Source of the DNA: Prosopocoilus inquinatus
Lineage: Eukaryota; Arthropoda; Insecta; Coleoptera; Lucanidae
Assembly: GCA_036172665.1 (NCBI GenBank)
Contig: CM069871.1
Coordinates: 57,162,713 to 57,226,712, forward strand
Direction: 5' to 3'
DNA length: 64,000 nt
Every line of letters begins with the position of its first letter. Within the stretch, counting starts at the first letter, position 1. The position numbers and the translations under genes are program-made. Of the stretch, positions 22,870-34,631 are shown one piece after another. The notes under the pieces were generated by a model, which saw only the letters and a program-made list of their open reading frames with translations, was not told where the DNA came from and searched no databases.

Positions 22870-23944
22870 CTACATTTTAAGACGCACGTTATCGTGTTCG
22901 TCTTCGAATTCAATAATTTCTTCTTCAGGATAAATATCTCGAACACTTATGCCAATGTTGTGCAACACCGCACAAGCTACAATAATTGCCGGAATCGTTT
23001 CTAATTTGTTTTTCAATTCACGGCTTAACAAGGAAATCGTCTCTTCCAAAGTCCAAATAACCTCTCCACGGTGTTTCGGGTTCTAATGTGCGAGCGGTTA
23101 TACCTATTTTCTGATTCGTTGGCAGGATTTAATAGTGGCGTCATTAAATATGGTAAACATGGATAACCGCTATCACCAAGGAGGTAACCAGTTAAATTAC
23201 CAGTTTCGAATCGTGTTTTTACGGCACTATTATTAAAGATCATTGAATCGTGCTCCCGACCTGGCCATCTTGCCACGATATCAAATATTTCTAAATCTGG
23301 ACCACCAATTACTTGAACATTTAATGAAAATGTCCGCTTTCTATTTCTGTACACTTCCGCCATTTCTCCGCCAGGGCTCTTTATAGGTATATGGGTACAG
23401 TCAATACATCCAATAACTTGGGGAAAATTGGCAATATTGAAAAATGATTGGTTAACGCGCCTTGACTCTTGTACATTATTTGGAAATTTTATATATACAG
23501 GTAACTTTCTCGCAATTAAAGGAGAAACTTTTGTCAGAATGCGCGACACAGTACTTTGTGCAAGACCCCGTAGGTCACCGCATACAACCTGTAATAATTT
23601 TTTGTTCATTCATTTTTTTATATTACTAAAACAAGTAAAAACAATCTTACTTGAAAGTTTCCTGTTGCATAAAACCGAAGACAGACCAAAAGCGACAAAG
23701 GTGTTATTGGTAACCCTCTACGGGTCGGTCTTTGAATTTCTTCTTCAACAAACGGCATCAAAACTTCCATTACAGTTTCTTTTGAAAATCTGTAGCGTCT
23801 TTTAAAATTTAGGTTATCGAAAAAATCTATAGGATCTTCCAAATCCCTGATATAACGTCGAGGCACCCTCATAACAAGTTGAATGTCTTCGTACTCGTCG
23901 TATTCGGCGTTCAAATTATAATTAATATACAAATCGTCTTCCAT
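22870..23944 (-). pseudogene. PIF/Harbinger (HARBI1-like) transposase, two exons, late frameshift
   Basis: The DDE transposase moves the Harbinger element. Exon 1 (23944-23651) begins MEDDLYINYN and ends LRFYATGNFQ. A 62-bp intron with GTAAGA and TTACAG (23650-23589) follows, and exon 2 resumes VVCGDLRGLAQSTVSRIL, the family helix-turn-helix block. Catalytic residues are visible: Asp in IGCIDCTHIPI (about residue 161), Asp in LLGDSGYPC (about 237) and Glu in NTVERLFGLWKRRF (about 273). One base is missing near 23030 in RRFPC, giving an early stop. After it the frame continues LSRELKNKLETIPAIIVACA and LHNIGISV to a stop at 22870. Length would be near 340 residues, normal for the family. Only this one lesion was found, so the copy is young. 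Confidence 0.9.
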
Positions 23945-26580
23945 TACTTTTTACATCGTGAAAACCACAAATATTGAGAAAAACCGTGATTTTTATACAA
24001 ATAAACTATTTCTGGTGAAGCGCTGAACTATACTGAGATCACCTTCAGCAATTCGCCAAGCGCAATGTTTACATCCCCGTATGTTTGGCGCCGTGCTAGG
24101 CCTAAAATTCAAGAGAGCGTCTGTGGAACTTTCCACTACCAGGCCTTCTGCCAACACTGCCAGTCTCTCTAAAACGTTTCACCGACGGTATTAACGCATT
24201 ATAAAACTGCCTACAGTGGAAGTGGACACCAGGAAACTTCTCGGAACTCCTTTATCGCCTCAGGTACCTAGTAAACCCATTCATTATCGACTTTGTGGCC
24301 ATTTCTAAAATAATTCTCCACCATGAAATACTTTTTTTTTTCAATTGTATAAGTCATTTTTACAAAGCTGTTGATATTTTAATTATATGGCAACTGATGA
24401 CAATTAATACTTATGGTGTTATCTCAGACAGTGTATATGAACAATTCATCGGGAAATTGTTAGTCGAATTTTTCAAAACCACTTCGAACTGAAAACTGCC
24501 ACTCATTATTAACTCGGTGGCTGTTACGAAAAGATGACCATGAAAATATTCCTATTCGAAAGAAAAACAATTTTTTATTTCAAAACTTAAAGCAATGGAC
24601 AGATGTTTCAAAAAGCCGCGATAAACGCGTCAGCGACACGAAAACACATAAAAAGATATTTTTCGGAACTAAAACGTATAGCACTGTGCATTGATTGCTT
24701 AAGTATATGAAATCAATCATCAACAGCTAGGCGCCGTGTATAAAATGCACTTGATACCTGGCTTAATATTACACAAACACCTAATGTAATATCGATTTCT
24801 CATCATCTTCAATCACGGGTGCATGAATTACCACCACACCATTAGCGTGTATCGAGGGCCGACAAGTCAGTTGCATCAAGTTGAAGTTATAATTTTCATA
24901 ACTAAATTCTATCGTGATGGAATATCCTAGATACATGGTAAATACAGATATTACAGTTTTCTCGGATTCAAGCGCCCTGTCCTGAACTCTGTAAAATTGA
25001 ACGTATTAAGTCAGTTCGGAAAGTTCTTCCTGTAAAAAGAAAACAAATACGTCTGAATTGCTGCGTAATTTATAGAGGTACAGTTTTGGTCAAATGGGAT
25101 AAGTATCTAATTGTGTTTCTCAGTTTTCTGCTATGTCACCATGATTTTGATAGTGTAACGCCGAGGTTAAGGTTGCCAGGTCTTTACAGTTAAAAGTACA
25201 GAAGATCCTATAAGAAATAGGATAACAAGGAAATGATAATTACTGTCCTTTTATTTAAAGTTTCTGTGTATTATTAAGATGAGGGTTAGGCAAATGCGGC
25301 TATCATCCGCCATAATTTTTCTCACGTCCACGGTCCGGTCCATCTCGGAGGAAAGTATACACTGTTCACGATTGTTTTAAACACGCAGCGAGCCATGATA
25401 TATTTTTTTTATTAATTATTAATTAACTATCATATAAACTTTCTTTTAATAAAATATTCGTTACTGTCGTCCTGGACCCCAACACCGACGCCATCACCCC
25501 GTCTTAAAACAACTCTGTCGTTCGCTGTTAGTATCGGTTTACACCAAGGGATTCCCTCGTTCCTACGAGTAATTATGTACTTATTTCAGTAAAATTTACC
25601 TGAGGATTCACCTTTAACATCTAAATGGGAAGTAGATGTAGAAAGACGATGTAAAATCGCTGTTACTGTTATTACTATTTTTATTGGTAACAAATTTTTG
25701 AAGTTCACTCTGTTATGCAGCTTGGGCATTTAAAATATTGTCTCTTCTTGTCTTGTCTTGTTGAGCCAGTAATTTTTGTCACTTTTATTGAATTTTCATA
25801 TTTTATCAATCTCGCATTTATTGAATTTATTATGTTATTCCACATGTAATAATAAACAACAGTTGGAACAATTAATGATGTTATATGATCTCTAGAATGT
25901 TGCTACTTCAAAAGACTCAAAAAAATTAATTACATCTCATTTAAAATCAGTTTTCATTTGCATTTAGATATTCTGGAGAATTTTGCAATTTTAATTTCAA
26001 GAGTAACCGTTATGGAATTTCCAACTAATAATAATCTCCGGATCGCATAGAGCTTGCTGTTCCATCTTTTTAATATATCCTGTATTAGTTTTAGTTTAGG
26101 TTGACGCCGATCATGTTGTACTTTTCAGCTTTGTAGCATTAGCGCTTCTTTTGAAAGTAGAAACAATTTCTCTACATTTTCTTAGCGACTCTTGTAACTG
26201 TGATACAGCTTTAAAACTTCAAATTTAACGTGTGTGCAAAACAAGGTAAATGTTTAACGTTTAGTAATCTGGCAGTGCTGCAACTACACTTGCTTCATGG
26301 TCTGTCACAATGTATACAACTTTACCATAAATTTGGTATTTTTCAATTACTTTTTTACCGTATATTTTCAATTCCTATGAGTTTATCTGACTTTAGATAT
26401 GAAATTAATGTAATTATACAAATTGCTTATTACAATAACTTTCCAGTTAAACCAATTTTTAAGATTTACAAAAGAATTAAAAATAAATTAATCAATAATA
26501 TTATTTTTCCAAATTCAAACATTTCAAATGATTCCATTTGTTATTTTTCTATTCCCTATATTGGTCCTTTATCCTACAAA
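23945..26580. other. Unassigned 2.6-kb stretch
   Basis: No gene is recognised. A GC-richer part at 24010-24250 may include the right end of the Harbinger element. Short open frames (24295-24492, 26230-26679) show no family resemblance; the second is AT-rich and phenylalanine/isoleucine-rich, typical of chance frames. Confidence 0.5.
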
Positions 26581-26846
26581 AATAAATCTTGCAAATCGTT
26601 TTTGATTGCAGTGAAAACCTCGAGCAGCCTCTGTACAGCTGTTTCAGCCCTGCTTGGGGCTTCATCAGCAGGGATGTAGCTCGACATTCCCACTGCAGAC
26701 CAAAAATGTCTCGTCCAATTTGTTCGCAATTGCGATGTAATAGTGATGAACAAATAAAATAGCGACATCCTACGATCGCTTTTTGACCCGACATTGCAGT
26801 AGGATAAATAAATTGAAGCGGATTTGCTCCTAATAAGTCCCCCATT
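26581..26846 (-). repeat. Hammerhead-ribozyme repeat (retrozyme-like)
   Basis: One nearly whole unit of the 313-bp family, ribozyme sense on the minus strand. It shares GGACTTATTAGGAGCAAATC, CTACTGCAATGTC and AGCGATCGTAGGATGTCGC with the other copies. The flanks are AT-rich and no TSD was seen. Confidence 0.85.
26628..26674 (-). ncRNA. Type I hammerhead ribozyme, intact core, GTA cleavage triplet
   Basis: Minus-strand order: stem I strand TCCCTG, core CTGATGA (canonical), stem II AGCCC/GGGCT with loop CAAGCA, GAAA, stem III CAGCTG, triplet GTA, stem I strand CAGAGG. All invariant positions are present and A is allowed at position 17. Stem III is self-complementary without a loop, so cleavage would be expected mainly in dimers, as known for such short-stem-III hammerheads. 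Confidence 0.82.
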
Positions 26847-29126
26847 TAAGTATTTTAGTTTTATTATTATTAATTATTATTTATTATATTTATTTTAAGG
26901 AACACTGAGAATGCCTAATTATTATTAGGCGAATCGTGAATAAAAAGTAAATAAATTGTCAGAAGACATTTCATCAATATCAACATAATGAAATAATTGC
27001 AAACAGCAACTATATTATTAATTTGTTATCTTAGTCGTGCCTTATTTTTGTTGGTTTAAAACATAAACATGAGAGATTGACAGGTTTGACAATTTTAAAT
27101 CAGGGAAATTTTTCTAGTGTGTGAGTGTATTTTTATTAATACCCTATATCTGCAAAATTGACTGTGACGTCAAGCACAGGTAGGATATAAAATGATTATA
27201 ATTTTTACTATGAAACAGTGGAAAAGTAACAGCGAGAAAGTCATAGTTGAAATGAACAGAAGTTGCATAATCTGCGTAAATGTGTTGGTAATACTAGTTA
27301 GGACAGAATGTGTAAGTATTCAAAAACTTCAAAACGTATAATGTAAAAATATTTAATTTCATATCTGTATCAAGTAGATGATAAGTACTGCGGGATCTGC
27401 TTCGACAGTCCTTTCTACGGGAAAAAGGTAATATGATTTCTTATATTTCGCGTACTCAATACTATCCTAATATTTCCTTTTCTGTTTAATCTGAAACGTT
27501 CTGTCGATTCAGCATCCCAGACTCCGGTCCGAGGCTGAAGTTCAGGAAGAAACAAAATGATATTGTTAAGCCATCGCGAGATAACTCATAAAAAACGTTA
27601 ACATTTGATTTACCGGCAATTAATCCGCGAACCTTCTTCAGCCTCAGAAAAAGCTCGCGTCTTTTTCTCGAAACGGGCGATTCTAAATTGAATTTCAGTT
27701 TTAATTTCATTTTATCAAATTCGGTAAATTTTCTATAAGTTTGAAACTCGCAAATGGAAGGCAAAAGCTTTCCCGGCGAAGTGAATTTTTGTGTATTTAA
27801 AACCGTTCCGAACAGTCTTTCATTTGCTTGTGTTTTCTTAATTTTTGGATTACGAGAAGAACTTTCCATTCAGAGAAATTTGACAGTCTTCAGGCAACTA
27901 AAACGGCACTATTCCACTTTTCGAGGAAGACACCGTTGAAAGTATATTTTTGGCTTTTATCTTAAACTAGCTACCGAACAAGAAAATTGCTTTCCACAGT
28001 GGCTCGTTGGTCTAAAGAGCAGGTTGCGTTTTCTATAAAATGGGGGGGGGGAGTTCGTGTTGTTCAGGGTAAAAGAGTTTCCGATAATATTGAGGCTGAC
28101 CACTCCTAAATTTAAAAGAGTAACCCCCTTCCGTTACAAATATGTTATCCAAATATTGGGTAATGTAAATCATTTTTGTTTTTGTGATCGGAAAACTAGC
28201 TCCTTACAAAGATAGTTTTCTTTTATTGTAGCATGGTAGAGACGCCAAATGGAGTAAAAGACATTCCAGGGTTATTTATTAACCTGTTTCGATTAGTTAT
28301 AATCTTTGTGGTCCGCGTGCCAGCAGTTCTGAAACGATTTTGAAAAAAATTCTTAGTGTAGTTCTCGCGAAAAATATTAACCTTTGATTAAATACATATT
28401 AGCTCAGTCGTTACCATTTATTATGAAACATTACATATTCAAAGAAAATTCTATGTCGGGCAAATTAATAACGACGTCAGTGCAACCCACCCACGTTGAG
28501 AATATAGAACTGCTAAGAGACTTGTCTTCGTAAATTCATGTTATTTGATGTGATATTTGCCTTCCACAAAATGAACCCTCAATATACAAAATTAAAATCG
28601 CCTCGATTAAAATTGTGAAGCCTGCAGAATTTTTAATTAGGTGCACAGTATCCTTATTCGTTAAAGATTACCAGAGAATTTGTAAAGCGTAATTTGCCAA
28701 ACAGTTGTAAATTCAGTTTAAATGTCGAACTTTCGCTGTACATCAGGATGAAGGCGCTGTCAACGTACCGTAAAAAGTTGACTTCCAAATTGAATTTACA
28801 ACCATCCGATAAATTCTGTTCAGGAATTTTATACTCCTAGTATTTTTATAGCCCCCAACATCTAGTAGGTAAGTTGTAAGTTGTAGACCGAGGTAGCTAA
28901 ATATTTACTGATGCACACCGAACGAATGAATGATTTAACGAAAACAGAAGGAACTAGTGAACTGTCCCGCTTGTATTCCGATTTCTAATCCTATTGAACA
29001 TGCATGTGACCGACACTTTAAAAAGACCTATTGCCGCTCGACACCGCCACGGATGCTTCTCCAGTAGCCGCAGTTTACTCTCAAAATACGGGAGATAATC
29101 TTGCAAACATCCGACAAGCTCATTTG
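26847..29126. other. Unassigned 2.3-kb stretch
   Basis: No gene is recognised. 27486-27869 is an open frame on the minus strand with no known domain. 28044-28052 is a G run. Confidence 0.5.
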
Positions 29127-29250
29127 TAGGGGTGGACGATACGGCAATTTGTGTATCCAATTTCGATACAATTTTTATATCGAAACGTATCAAAGTATTG
29201 AAATCTACATGTATCGAAATATCGAATATCGATACTTTAGTCTACCCCTA
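29127..29250. mobile_element. 124-bp hAT-type MITE
   Basis: The ends TAGGGGTGGACGATAC and (other strand) TAGGGGTAGACTAAAG are typical short hAT termini. The inside is a run of TATCGATA/TATCGAAA-type motifs on both strands. The flanks CTCATTTG and GTCTAAAC do not match, so the TSD is lost or the ends are slightly misplaced. Confidence 0.65.
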
Positions 29251-29399
29251 GTCTAAACTTGCCAAAAGCATTTAAGTAAACGTCCAAGCACCAGAATTTT
29301 TTTGATTGTTTTGATTTCGATATGTACTTCAACTTTTTAAACATGCTATACATTGCAGAATTTCTTTTTCACTTGTTTATTTTGTCACCTCTCTCTCGT

Positions 29400-30500
29400 T
29401 TGTCAAACCAAAACGAGAGTTCGGCATGTTTGACTCGCTCCGTGGAAGTGAGAGGGCACCAATCCGTAACTTACCTCGGCACAGAAGTCAGGTCGGTCGT
29501 TCTCCTGAAAACGAGATGAAAAATCGAAGTTTGCGTAAGGTGTCCACGTTACGCAACTCAGATGTGACAGGAACACGCGGCCGGGAAGGTGTGTTCTTAG
29601 ACGTTCTCTTCAAGGGAAATCTCCTTGGACCCGCTTCATCAGCAGCGTACCCCAAGGAAAGACAAACCCAAAATTCTTAAAATGATACCCCAAAAATGAA
29701 ATCAAAGGTCACCGCCGCAAAAATTCAAAAGCCTTGCTGTTCGGTGGAAGAACACGTCAACCACGTGTCGACGCGACGTTCCACATGACGCCAAAAGCCG
29801 GGAGTTGACCGGAGAAAGAAAAAAGATATTGAGATAATCTTACGTGGTGGAAAAGTTCCACTCTCCCCGGCGAATCTCGCCTGCGATGTTTTCAGAACAG
29901 CAGATAACGAGTCTTCTCCTCTTGGGCGTTGGATTGTTCTCGAAACGTCAACGATACAAAAAAAACGAAGATGGAATGCGTCGTGGGACTCACAAGCTTG
30001 TTAAGGACGGCTTCCTCACAATCGGCGGAGGGGGGGAGGGAGGAAATAGGCCTCGTACCAAGTTGCTTTCGAAAAGAGAAAAAAACTCAAATTAATAAAA
30101 CGTCACAAATAAATGAAGACGTGGTAAAAAATGGCGTACGTACAACAGAAACGAGAACGGACTACTCATCTCGTCGGCGAACAAACGAGCTCCAAGAAGT
30201 CACACGTCAACAGATCCGCAGCAGCGGCCCCAAAAGCAAACGGAAAAAACTCCCTCGAGGTGACAGAGCCCGAAAAACGGGGGTACACACAAACTTTTAT
30301 CAGAGCAAACAAAATCGACCGTCTACCTCGAGTACGCGTGTGCAACCAAATGACGCCAAACAACGTACGCCGTGCACACCGAAGCGCGTCGCAAACTTAC
30401 CTCAAAATGGAGAGTCACACGCAATCTAACGGCCGAAAACCTAAGTCACACCGAAGATTGCAATCACGCTCCATCAGCACAAGAAACCGTAACAATTTTT
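29400..30500 (-). promoter_or_regulatory. CpG-rich region with minus-strand splice donors (possible host-gene 5' exons)
   Basis: This 1.1-kb stretch is visibly richer in G+C and CpG (for example GTGTCGACGCGACG, GAAGCGCGTCGC) than its AT-rich surroundings. On the minus strand strong 5' splice sites occur: CCGAG|GTAAGTTACG (exon end 29475), CAC|GTAAGATT (29844) and TTTGAG|GTAAGTTTG (30401). A fourth, GGACAG|GTATGTTTG, lies at 32766. This would suit alternative first exons of a gene transcribed leftward. No coding exon was recognised. Plus-strand open frames here (29929-30429, 30131-30502) are probably by-products of the base composition. Confidence 0.3.
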
Positions 30501-31296
30501 GATCATCTTCGACATTTTTTTAAATTTTCTTTACTTCCAAATTAAAGGTTTGCTGTTTACTTGGTGCGGCAACAAGATTTGTGCTGCGGAAATTAACTTG
30601 AAGAAAAATAATTGAGCGGCACCTAATCTTAACTTAATTTTAAGACGAGAAGAGTATCGAAGGAAAAGGAAATCTTTAATAACAATCGATTAAGTCATAA
30701 TGTGTACGCACCCTTTAAATGACAAGCAGTAAATAGTAAATCAACAATGCAAAAGTGTTATTTGATCAGTACTTTGAATCTTAAGCGTTAAAGACTTTAC
30801 TTGAATAAGTATTTGCAAACACTCGACACCACAGTTAACGACGGTCCCGTCGTAAACCGTGTTACAGTTTTAAGTTCATCTATTATTTTGGGAAAGTCTG
30901 TATAGTGTATTTACTGGAGTTGAGTCTTTTCATTATCGACGGGTAACAAAATTGCGCTTTAGTTTAAGGAGTGTCGGATTCTCAGGCTAACGTTTTTTGT
31001 ATCGCTGTTTCGAGCTGGGAATCTAAACATTTACAATCGTAATTGCCTGGATCGTATCTCATTAAAATTTAGATTCCTTTTTTTTCCTAATATGATATTG
31101 TTATCCAAATAGAAACGTAGAGAATCGACTCGTTTATACTTATCAATTTCAACACATAAATTGCGTCTCATTTTCGCTACATTTTGGCTGCACCTTTTTT
31201 TTTACTGTATACCTAGGAGTTTTTGCTATCTTTGTTCCCTCGAATTTCGAACACTCCTCTCACCTCTGACATTTAATTTGATACGTTAAATATTAG
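30501..31296. other. Unassigned spacer
   Basis: AT-rich; no gene or repeat recognised. Confidence 0.5.
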
Positions 31297-31370
31297 GTCA
31301 CATTTCTTCGGATTGGCTAACAATTCTCGAAAAATTGTCACATTTCGTCGGAATGGCTAACTATTCTCGA
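31297..31370. repeat. Short tandem duplication (two ~38-bp units)
   Basis: GTCACATTTCTTCGGATTGG and GTCACATTTCGTCGGAATGG begin two adjacent units, each ending CTA.AATTCTCGA or similar. It lies upstream of the possible LTR. Confidence 0.7.
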
Positions 31371-31459
31371 TCTCTCTTTCTTTATGTTTGTTTCTCTTCT
31401 ACCCGCTTTCCGAATCGAATTAGCAACACTTCATTCCGTATTTAGATTTTGAGTAAACC

Positions 31460-32444
31460 ACATGTGCCATGCGTAAACAACACACCAAGTTTGTGGAATA
31501 TTTCCCCCAGGAAGAAGAAATATAACTCACGGCCTTTGGTCGTCTTTGATTGGTTAATCCCAGAATAAGTAGCATGTCAACTTTTCCCAGTCTGGCAGTC
31601 AGTATATTCTCCAGGTGAGTTATTGTTGTCGTTTGCTAATTGATTAGTGTTTTCTGTTCTTTCGTTTTCCTCTCTTTTAGGTGTTTTCTATTGGGCCGGG
31701 TCACTCGGCATTTTTGCCTCTAGGCCCCGTGCTGGGTTCTGGTTTTGAAACTCCACCACTGGGCGATTTGCCGAGTTGTACGAGTTCTCGGCCTTCGAGC
31801 GTCACCCCGAAAGGTTCGCGGCCTACGAGCCCTAGTCACCGTTCGACGTTGGACAAAAGGAGATTCGGGGAGACCTTCTCTTCAGAACGGACATTCGCCG
31901 CGTTGCTGACGTGACGATCTGCTGTTAAAGGTCGGACCAAACCTTTCTTTTTTCTTTAACTAGTGCGCTCACTTTGATCCTTCTTCTTCCCGTGTATCGA
32001 TTATTTACTGTTTATTGTGCCGTTAGAGTTGGCCAAGATTAATCGTTTTTGTCTGATGAAATTGGTTTAATATTTTGTCAGAATATTTGATCCCCTCATG
32101 ACTTGTTTTACCTAGTTTTTTTTTTTAATTTTGGTAATGGCCTAAATATTTGGACCAGAATTATCTTTATTTTGCCCAAGATTAGAGTGGTGAGTTTTAT
32201 TTTAGCCATAATTTGTAATTTGTAATTTATATGTATTGGTGATTTTTTTTAGCGATAGATTTTAAGGCCTTTGGCAAGCGCTCACTGCCTTTTGCTGCAA
32301 CCCTTGTTTAAGATTTTATTTGCACGGTTAACGTGTATTTATTTGTGTTTGTTTTATATGATAATTCTATTTATGTGTGTAAATAAACATTGTTGAAATA
32401 TTTTGGACGTAACCACGTTTTCTTAATTGTCCCCGCGGTTCCCA
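31460..32444 (+). other. Possible LTR of a retrotransposon
   Basis: Promoter-like upstream sequence, an intron-like GTGAGT...TTTTAG pair (31613-31680), an AATAAA near 32382 and, downstream, TGGCGCCC (32457-32464), which would match the 3' end of a tRNA as primer-binding site. The GC-richer part 31681-31914 has an open frame without known domains. No second LTR, target duplication or pol gene was found, and the limits are guesses. Confidence 0.25.
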
Positions 32445-32464
32445 AAAAAAAATGAGTGGCGCCC

Positions 32465-34358
32465 TTTGAAGTAAATTTCGCCTTGGTTTGAGAAGCTCAC
32501 GACCGTCCCATTGCAGCTGACGGTGGTACTGAAATCAGTAGTGCCAGTGCTAACCTTTGTTATCTCACCAACAGGTAGGTGACAACCGGAATCCTAGAAC
32601 GTCGAAAAAGCGTCGTTTTTAATCGGTACACATCGCAAGTCGTCAATTGCACATAAACTAAAATAGGTAGCAACCAAAAGCGAGCCACAACCAGAAGTCT
32701 CTAAGAGAAAGGGAGTTAGTCAGTAATAACTTGCACGAAAAGAAAGAGCAACTATCACAAACATACCTGTCCTGAACTACAAGGACGAGGCTGATACAAG
32801 GCCTGTCGAGTTTTCAATCCTCCATCCTTGAGGGCCACGTGAAAGCTGTCAAAACAGGATAGACTGAGAAAACAACCAACCGAGTAATAGATGACGTAAA
32901 GAAAGCCCAATAACGTTAAAGATCGAGTGTGAACACAACTCAAAAAACTGTAATTCACATGAACTAGTTAGACATGGCGGCGGCATTTTATGGCTGTCTG
33001 GCCGTTTCGATATAAACAGTCGCTCTATTTCCACGGAAAATTCGAAGTACCATCCCAGCCAGAAAATACTGGGATTATTGTTGACGGAAATCAAGCAAAA
33101 TGTTATGGTTTAAATTCAACTTTCAACAAACGCCAAAAAGAAGTTTCTTGTCATGATATTAATTCGGCTATAAAACTGTTCTTATTTATTCTTAATTTAT
33201 CGGTATTTGTTCGCATGATGATACTATCAATTTAGTAACAACTGCTTCTAAAATCTTTGCATGACCCAGTAATTTGTGACTGCGATTGTACACTGCAGAC
33301 ACTTGCAAAAGATGACGCAATTCTATCTAAAAATAGAAACTCCAGACGATATTGTTTACTCAAGGCAATAACAGATATGCCTATCGGCGGACAGAAAAAA
33401 GTGTAAAACTTTACTATTGCAACGAAGCGGTGCAATGTTATAAATAGATTGTGTATACACTTCAACATATTTGCCAGCGCAGCGCGTCTAGCTGATAGTA
33501 AACAATCGGTAAGCCAAAGTAATAATCCATTCGTTAGGACGGCATGATTCACAATAATATCGCGGTTGCTCGGACACGATGCGCACGACAGGGTGTGCTG
33601 CAGAGACGTGCCGTGTTTCTATTTAATTCAAATCAACTAAATTGTTGTTTCTAAATTCAAGAAAGAGCCGTTATTAGCTTCCGGAATTATATTCGCGTTG
33701 TTACCGTGGCGACATTAGACTGACTGATTAAAAATCACGTATAAGCGGGCGGAACATTTAACGCTTCGATTTAAACCCCCGCATCGAGTCGGACTGCCGT
33801 TGTCTCAAACTGGTTTCAAGCAGTTCACTTTCTTAGGTCCTCCCTTTGCCAATTATATATTTCGACTGGGCGATGCGGTAGAAAAAACTGTTCTTATCAC
33901 AATAAAATCAAACAAAATAGGTACGGCATGAAACATTTCCCACCCAATTTCTTAATATTATGCAATCAAGAATGATTACGATTTAAAACTGAATACACAG
34001 GGCGTTTCCTTAATAGCGGTTTTACAGATGACCGTAACAGGGTCGTCAAAGGTTAGTTCTATGATGGCCGCTATGAGCCAATCTTTAAACAAGATTTGTC
34101 GAGAAGCTACTTCAGCACAGAATTTGTTTTTGGCAGAAGACATTATTATTAACCACACTCTTAGGAACTCACTTTAACGTGTCTTTCTTAATAAGGAGAA
34201 GCTATTGAAAGTCTGAAATCCTCTTCTGTGTCCAACTGAAATTTAATCAATTTGGGTCAATAATAATTTAAAATTAATCTTTCGTTTACAGAGTATTTGG
34301 TAATTATAAGTGTCTTTCCGAGCCAAACATTTTATAATGTATTTATTTATTTAAGTTC
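32465..34358. other. Unassigned 1.9-kb stretch
   Basis: No gene is recognised. There is a minus-strand splice donor at 32766 (GGACAG|GTATGT). Short open frames have no family resemblance. Confidence 0.5.
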
Positions 34359-34410
34359 GGCTCAGATGGCAGTTCAGGTGGTTGGTTCGCCTCCAACCTG
34401 AATCTGAGCC
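34359..34410. repeat. 52-bp hairpin
   Basis: GGCTCAGAT at 34359 pairs with ATCTGAGCC ending at 34410, with inner pairing TTCAGGT.GG against CC.ACCTGAA. It contains GGTTCGCCTCC, which resembles a tRNA B-box, but it cannot form a tRNA. Confidence 0.65.
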
Positions 34411-34631
34411 CTTTGATCCAAAATATTTCATTTAGATAAAAATTATTTTTTTTGTATTTGTAGTTAGTGGATCAATAAACATGTAAGGAATTTTGTAAAA
34501 AAAAAACGGAAAATTATGTTTTTTGGATAAGGAATCATAACGTAATAATATTTTTTTTTTTAAAGTCGCATTGTTTATTTTATGTAACGTACTGAAAACG
34601 AAATTTTTGTTTGAACTTAAATATACATATA

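Noticed and set aside
23428..23805. 125-residue plus-strand open frame
   Set aside because: It is antisense to the Harbinger transposase exons and spans its intron.
26230..26679. 149-residue open frame
   Set aside because: AT-rich, runs into the ribozyme repeat and has no recognisable motif.
27486..27869. 127-residue minus-strand open frame as a host exon
   Set aside because: No domain, no flanking splice pattern that I could support, no similarity recognised.
30131..30502. Open frames of 123 and 166 residues in the CpG-rich region
   Set aside because: They overlap in different frames, have no domain and biased composition, and lie opposite good minus-strand splice donors.
34359..34410. 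tRNA-like hairpin with a B-box-like GGTTCGCCTCC
   Set aside because: It lacks the acceptor, D and anticodon arms, and the A- and B-box-like parts are too close together; kept only as a hairpin.
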